From positions 1 to 8,006 of the forward strand of contig JAFOYK010000001.1 in assembly GCA_017424665.1 (NCBI GenBank): a DNA stretch of 8,006 nt, read 5' to 3'. Every line of letters starts with the position of its first letter. The stretch's first letter is position 1. Below are positions 4,383 through 8,006 of this stretch, piece by piece. Origin of the DNA: Oscillospiraceae bacterium. Its GTDB lineage: Bacteria > Bacillota > Clostridia > Oscillospirales > Ruminococcaceae. The translations under genes and the position numbers were made by a program. Under the pieces are notes generated by a model. It made no database searches and was not told where the DNA came from. It was given only the letters and a program-made list of their open reading frames with translations.

Positions 4383-6719
4383 TCAGATTTCTTCTGCCTG
4401 GGTCTGGACAGAGTGTTTTACTCGGTCTTCAACTTCGGAACGTTTTGCGTTGTTGAAGTTATCAAGGGTACCTACAAGGTAACCGGTGATGCGGCGGATT
4501 CTTTCAAAGCGTTCGCCGTCTTCTTCTTTTCTTCCGCATTTAGGGCATTCGTCGCCGATGATTCCGGTGAATCCGCATTCGGGGTCGCGGTCGACCGGGT
4601 GGTTAACAGAGCCGTAACCTACGCCGGATTCTTTCATGCAGCGGATTACCTGTTCGAAAGCGTCAAGGTTCTGCTGGGGGTCGCCGTCAAGTTCGATATA
4701 GGTGATGTGGCCTGCGTTGGTAAGAGCATGGTAAGGTGCTTCTCTCTTGATTTTATCGAAAGCGCTGATGGGATAATATACCGGAACATGGAAGGAGTTG
4801 GTGTAATAATCGCGGTCGGTAACGCCCGGGATCTTACCGAATTTTGCGGCATCCATACGTACAAATCTTCCGGAAAGGCCTTCTGCGGGGGTTGCAAGAA
4901 GGGAGAAGTTAAGACCGTATTTTTCACAGGCTTCGTCCATTCTCTTTCTCATGAAAGCGATGATTTCAAGACCAAGGTTCTGTGCTTCTTTGCTTTCGCC
5001 GTGGTGGAAACCGGTGAGTGCTTTAAGACATTCAGCAAGGCCGATGAAACCGACGGAAAGGGTTCCGTGTTTAAGAACTTCGCCGACTTCGTCATCTTCG
5101 GAAAGTTTTTCGGAATCGATCCAGATTCCCTGACCCATAAGGAAGGGATAGTTGCGGACTTTTTTCTTTTTCTGAATTTCAAATCTTTCAAGAAGCTGTT
5201 CGATTACAAGGGAAATTTTGCTGTCGAGCTGATCGAAGAAAAGATCGATGTTGTGGTTGGAAAGAATTGCAAGTCTCGGAAGGTTGATGGAAGTGAAGGA
5301 AAGGTTTCCGCGGCCGGAAACAATTTCTCTTTCCGGATCGTAAACGTTTCCGATAACTCTGGTGCGGCATCCCATATATGCAATTTCGGTTTCCGGATGT
5401 CCTTCTTTATAATACTGAAGGTTATAGGGAGCATCGATGAAGGAGAAGTTCGGGAAAAGGCGTTTTGCGCTGACTTTGCAGGCAAGTTTAAAGAGGTCAT
5501 AGTTGGGTTCGCCCGGATTATAGTTGATTCCCTCTTTAACTTTGAAGATATGGATCGGGAAAATGGGGGTTTCACCGTTTCCAAGACCTGCTTCGGTTGC
5601 TTTAAGGATGTTTTTGATAACAAGTCTGCCTTCCGGGGTGGTGTCGGTACCGTAGTTGATGGAGCTGAACGGAACCTGTGCGCCCGCTCTGGAATGCATG
5701 GTGTTAAGGTTATGAACAAGAGCTTCCATTGCCTGGAAGGTTGCGCGGTCGATTTCTTTTTCCGCTCTTCTGAAAGCGAATTCCTGTGCTTTAACGGCAA
5801 TTTCTTCGCCGTATTTTTCTTTAAGAAGAGCAAGTTCGGCTGCTTTATAAACTTCGCCGTCCTCAAGTTTGGGCCATTCGCCGCAAAGGTTAATGGCTTC
5901 GTTCAGAATTTCTTCCGCTACGCAGTCGCCGCATTCTTCGTTTGCAAGAAGTTCAAGAGCGCGACCAAGGTTCTGGCAATAGATTTTTTTATAGGATTTT
6001 GCAACGCCGGGAGCCATTCCGTAATCGAAGTTAGGGATGCTCTGACCGCCGTGCTGGTCGTTCTGGTTGGACTGGATAGCGATGCATGCAAGAGCCGCAT
6101 AGCTTGCGATATCCTGGGGTTCACGGAGGTGGCCGTGGCCGGTGTCAAAACCGTCTTTGAAAAGTTTAAGGATATCTATCTGGCAGCAGGTGGTGGTAAG
6201 GGTAAGGAAGTCAAGGTCATGAATATGGATATCGCCGTCATGATGTGCCTGTGCGTGGCGGGGATTAAGGATATACATTTCATAGAACTGTTTTGCGGCT
6301 TCGCTTCCGTATTTAAGCATGGTGCCCATGGCGGTGTCGCCGTTTATGTTTGCGTTTTCGCGTTTAACGTCGTTTTCCTTTGCAGACTGGAAAGTGAGGT
6401 TTTCCATGGTCTTCATAAGGCGGGTGTTCATCTCACGGACTTTGTTACGGTTTGCACGGTAAAGGATATAGCTCTTTGCGGTGCGGGCATGTCCGGTTTC
6501 GATAAGCATTTTTTCAACAACGTCCTGAACATGTTCAACGTGGGGAGTTTCGATATGTTCTTTTTCTTCTATGTAATTTACAACGGAAAGGGCAATGGCC
6601 ATTGCTTCCTCATAGTCGCTTCCTCCGTTTGCTTTTGCGGCCATGAAAATAGCGTTTGCGATCTTATCAATATTAAAATCTGCAATTCTTCCGTCACGTT
6701 TTACAATAGTTTTGATCAT
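4383..6719 (-). CDS. nrdD: Anaerobic (class III) ribonucleoside-triphosphate reductase NrdD
   Basis: NrdD is the glycyl-radical enzyme that reduces ribonucleoside triphosphates to deoxynucleotides without oxygen. The 778-residue protein has an N-terminal ATP-cone (about 1-95, KRDGRIADFNIDKIANAI) for allosteric control of activity. The catalytic barrel includes a Cys pair at 178-179 and MGCR at 449-452, whose Cys451 fits the substrate thiyl-radical position. Asn472 in SGRGNLS, 21 residues later, fits the asparagine of formate-dependent enzymes, from memory of the T4 enzyme. The radical glycine is Gly746 in RITGYLVG. A zinc-ribbon-like CX9CX2C (715, 725, 728) precedes it. The ATG at 6719 has AGGAGG (6728-6733) 8 nt upstream. 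It is first in the operon with nrdG and behind a near-consensus promoter. Regulation by NrdR is expected for the family, but I found no convincing box. Confidence 0.98.
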   Translation of the reverse strand: MIKTIVKRDGRIADFNIDKIANAIFMAAKANGGSDYEEAMAIALSVVNYIEEKEHIETPHVEHVQDVVEKMLIETGHARTAKSYILYRANRNKVREMNTRLMKTMENLTFQSAKENDVKRENANINGDTAMGTMLKYGSEAAKQFYEMYILNPRHAQAHHDGDIHIHDLDFLTLTTTCCQIDILKLFKDGFDTGHGHLREPQDIASYAALACIAIQSNQNDQHGGQSIPNFDYGMAPGVAKSYKKIYCQNLGRALELLANEECGDCVAEEILNEAINLCGEWPKLEDGEVYKAAELALLKEKYGEEIAVKAQEFAFRRAEKEIDRATFQAMEALVHNLNTMHSRAGAQVPFSSINYGTDTTPEGRLVIKNILKATEAGLGNGETPIFPIHIFKVKEGINYNPGEPNYDLFKLACKVSAKRLFPNFSFIDAPYNLQYYKEGHPETEIAYMGCRTRVIGNVYDPEREIVSGRGNLSFTSINLPRLAILSNHNIDLFFDQLDSKISLVIEQLLERFEIQKKKKVRNYPFLMGQGIWIDSEKLSEDDEVGEVLKHGTLSVGFIGLAECLKALTGFHHGESKEAQNLGLEIIAFMRKRMDEACEKYGLNFSLLATPAEGLSGRFVRMDAAKFGKIPGVTDRDYYTNSFHVPVYYPISAFDKIKREAPYHALTNAGHITYIELDGDPQQNLDAFEQVIRCMKESGVGYGSVNHPVDRDPECGFTGIIGDECPKCGRKEEDGERFERIRRITGYLVGTLDNFNNAKRSEVEDRVKHSVQTQAEEI

Positions 6720-6784
6720 ATCGAAAACCTCCTGTATTATTTTGAATTTATATAATTATTTATAAATATAGCTTTGTATTATTC

Positions 6785-6813
6785 ATTATAAATTAACCCC
6801 GGCAAAAGGTCAA
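6785..6813 (-). promoter_or_regulatory. Near-consensus sigma-A promoter for nrdD-nrdG
   Basis: TTGACC (6813-6808) and a perfect TATAAT (6790-6785) are separated by 17 nt. The start of transcription would fall near 6778, leaving about 59 nt of AU-rich leader ahead of nrdD. Two copies of CTACAA (6828-6823 and 6819-6814), 9 nt apart, lie directly upstream of and against the -35 element. No clear Rex, FNR or NrdR palindrome was found. Confidence 0.88.
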
Positions 6814-6985
6814 TTGTAGGATTTGTAGAAAAGAACCCCGGTTTTTCTCTCAATATTTTTACTGCTGTTTTTCCGTTTTTCTCTTGACAGATTTTTTTAT
6901 CTACGAAGGAATATATAGTTTTCAAAAGCTCTTCCTTTTTAATGAAGCAGAGCCAATTTTTACCATTGTTTTCCCGTTTTTTGGC

Positions 6986-7017
6986 AAAAAAAAGAACACA
7001 CCCGAAGGCGTGCTCTT
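6986..7017 (-). terminator. Strong intrinsic terminator after the L-serine dehydratase gene
   Basis: Read on the minus strand, AAGAGCACGCC (7017-7007) pairs with GGTGTGTTCTT (7002-6992) over a TTCG tetraloop closed by C-G, giving an 11-bp stem with two G-U pairs. It is followed by a run of T residues down to 6986. It begins 7 nt after the TGA stop and should separate this gene from the nrd operon. Confidence 0.93.
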
Positions 7018-7024
7018 AATCTTT

Positions 7025-8006
7025 TCAGTCACAGCTGCAATAATGTTTTGCCAAACCGCCTTCAGAAGTTTCGCGGTAACGGCTTTTGATATCCTTTCCC
7101 GTTTCATACATGGTTTTAACAACCGTGTCGAAAGAAATTTTTCTGGTGTGGGTAAGGAAGTTTGCAAGGGAAATTGCGTTTATGGAACGCATTGCCGCAA
7201 CGGCGTTTCGCTCGATGCAGGGAATCTGAACAAGGCCGTCGATGGGGTCGCAGGTAAGTCCGAGCATATGCTCCATGGAAACTTCCGCCGCATATTCGAT
7301 CTGGTCAAGGCTCATTCCGCAAATTTCAGCAAGTGCGGCGGAAGCCATACAGCAGGCGGTTCCGATTTCCGCCTGGCAACCGCATTCCGCGCCGGAAATT
7401 GAAGCATTGGTTTTGATAAGGTTTCCGATGATTCCCCCGGTCGCAAGAGCATGGAGAATATCGGTATCGGAAACTTTGCGTTTTTTCTGCCAATAATAAA
7501 GAACCGCGGGCATAACTCCGGCCGCGCCGCAGGTGGGAGCGGTAACAACGGTTCCGTTGCTGGCGTTTTGTTCGCCGACCGCAAAAGCATAGGAACAGAC
7601 GATTCTGTTTTCCTTGGTTTCGGCGCTTTCGTCCATATGATATTGGTTATAGAGAAAAGCCGCTTTGCGCTGAACGCCCAAACCGCCCGCAAGAACTCCT
7701 TCGGATTTAAGACCTTCTTTAATGGTGCGTTTCATCTGGTTCCAGACTTCTTCAAGGTAATCCCAGATGCGGGGACCTTCCATGCGTTCAACGTATTCCC
7801 AGATCCGGATATCGTGTTCGCGGCAATATTCCGCGATTTCGTCGAAGCTTTCTTCATAATAAACTTCCGGCGGAGCAACGTAATCCGTTCCCTCAACGGC
7901 GATTTCGCCGCCGCCGATGGAATAAACGCGAATTTTGTCGGTTTCTTCGCCGTTTTTAAAAGCGCGCATATCCATTGCGTTGGGATGATAGAAACTGTTT
8001 TCGTCC
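7025..8006 (-). CDS. sdaA: Iron-sulfur L-serine dehydratase (L-serine ammonia-lyase), C-terminal part
   Basis: This oxygen-sensitive enzyme converts L-serine to pyruvate and ammonia using a [4Fe-4S] cluster instead of PLP. About 326 residues are visible; the frame stays open to the window edge through DENSFYHPNA before the Met at 7975, so that Met is internal and the N-terminus is missing. YSIGGGEI marks the end of the beta-type domain, which is followed without a break by the alpha-type catalytic domain, so this is a single-chain form rather than the split SdaAA/SdaAB pair. Counting from that Met, APTCGAAG is at 146-153. Cys200 (ECGCQAEIG), Cys242 (GLTCDP) and Cys253 (QIPCIERNA) fit the cluster ligands of characterised enzymes. 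The chain ends SEGGLAKHYCSCD. A strong terminator follows, so it is not cotranscribed with nrdD. The promoter is outside the window. Confidence 0.95.
   Translation of the reverse strand, partial: DENSFYHPNAMDMRAFKNGEETDKIRVYSIGGGEIAVEGTDYVAPPEVYYEESFDEIAEYCREHDIRIWEYVERMEGPRIWDYLEEVWNQMKRTIKEGLKSEGVLAGGLGVQRKAAFLYNQYHMDESAETKENRIVCSYAFAVGEQNASNGTVVTAPTCGAAGVMPAVLYYWQKKRKVSDTDILHALATGGIIGNLIKTNASISGAECGCQAEIGTACCMASAALAEICGMSLDQIEYAAEVSMEHMLGLTCDPIDGLVQIPCIERNAVAAMRSINAISLANFLTHTRKISFDTVVKTMYETGKDIKSRYRETSEGGLAKHYCSCD

Larger units (their letters stand above)
6720..7024. other. AT-rich intergenic region between the serine dehydratase gene and nrdD
   Basis: This 305-nt stretch has no supported gene. 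Going with transcription it holds the dehydratase terminator (7017-6986), then about 170 nt of A-rich sequence on the minus strand, including two similar A-tract elements (plus strand 6967-6984 and 6866-6883, TGTTTTYCCGTTTTT-like, about 101 nt apart), then the nrdD promoter (6813-6785) and an AU-rich leader of about 60 nt. A 14-codon ORF at 6922-6966 has no convincing ribosome binding site. Confidence 0.7.

Noticed and set aside
4413..6755. A 780-codon open frame on the plus strand, antisense to almost all of nrdD
   Set aside because: NrdD on the minus strand is certain. The antisense translation is rich in F/C/V with no recognisable domain, and there is no promoter or Shine-Dalgarno; long antisense frames are expected from codon bias.
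6746..6767. 7-bp inverted repeat ATTTATA/TATAAAT with an 8-nt spacer in the nrdD leader
   Set aside because: Composed only of A/T in a very AT-rich stretch; no support beyond chance.
6760..6776. Possible NrdR box in the nrdD leader (AGCTATATTTATAAAT), with another partial match near 6905-6925
   Set aside because: Only the left half of each matches the remembered NrdR consensus; right halves fail, the distance between them is not the usual paired spacing, and the region is AT-rich enough for chance matches.
6884..6918. TTGACA on the plus strand followed by TATATA, as a plus-strand promoter
   Set aside because: The spacing is 22 nt, and the only downstream plus-strand frame is a shadow of the dehydratase gene.
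6922..6966. 14-codon minus-strand ORF between the dehydratase gene and nrdD
   Set aside because: No proper Shine-Dalgarno or promoter of its own, and it lies directly after a strong terminator.

Overview
The window looks like chromosomal core sequence from an anaerobic Gram-positive bacterium of the class Clostridia, perhaps a gut Oscillospirales/Ruminococcaceae-type organism. That placement is inferred from four things: the Firmicutes-style gene order rimP-nusA-ylxR-ylxQ-infB, a NusA that lacks the proteobacterial C-terminal repeats, oxygen-sensitive enzymes (class III ribonucleotide reductase and an iron-sulfur L-serine dehydratase), and strong AGGAGG Shine-Dalgarno sites. Every gene I can support lies on the minus strand, so transcription runs from high to low coordinates.

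In transcription order: (1) 8006-7025, the C-terminal part of an Fe-S L-serine dehydratase whose start lies beyond the window, closed by a strong UUCG-loop terminator. (2) An AT-rich intergenic region (7024-6720) with a near-consensus sigma-A promoter. (3) An anaerobic dNTP operon: nrdD (6719-4383), a short gap with a 10-bp hairpin, nrdG (4316-3768), and a TraX-family membrane protein (3771-3031) joined to nrdG by an ATGA overlap. (4) A second good sigma-A promoter (about 2993-2965) and an 80-nt leader that folds into a 10-bp hairpin. (5) The transcription/translation operon rimP (TTG start), nusA, ylxR/rnpM, ylxQ (L7Ae family) and the 5' part of infB, which runs off the left edge.

The two operons serve basic growth. 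NrdG uses S-adenosylmethionine to place the glycyl radical on NrdD, which makes deoxynucleotides without oxygen. The rimP-infB operon combines 30S maturation, transcript elongation/termination control, two small RNA-binding proteins and translation initiation.

I see no mobile element, CRISPR array, tRNA, rRNA or clearly new multi-gene system. The points most worth a second look are the near-perfect 45-nt in-frame tandem array in the infB N-terminal region, the rimP leader hairpin with an overlapping 15-codon ORF, the translational coupling of a TraX-family gene to nrdDG, and the hairpin between nrdD and nrdG.
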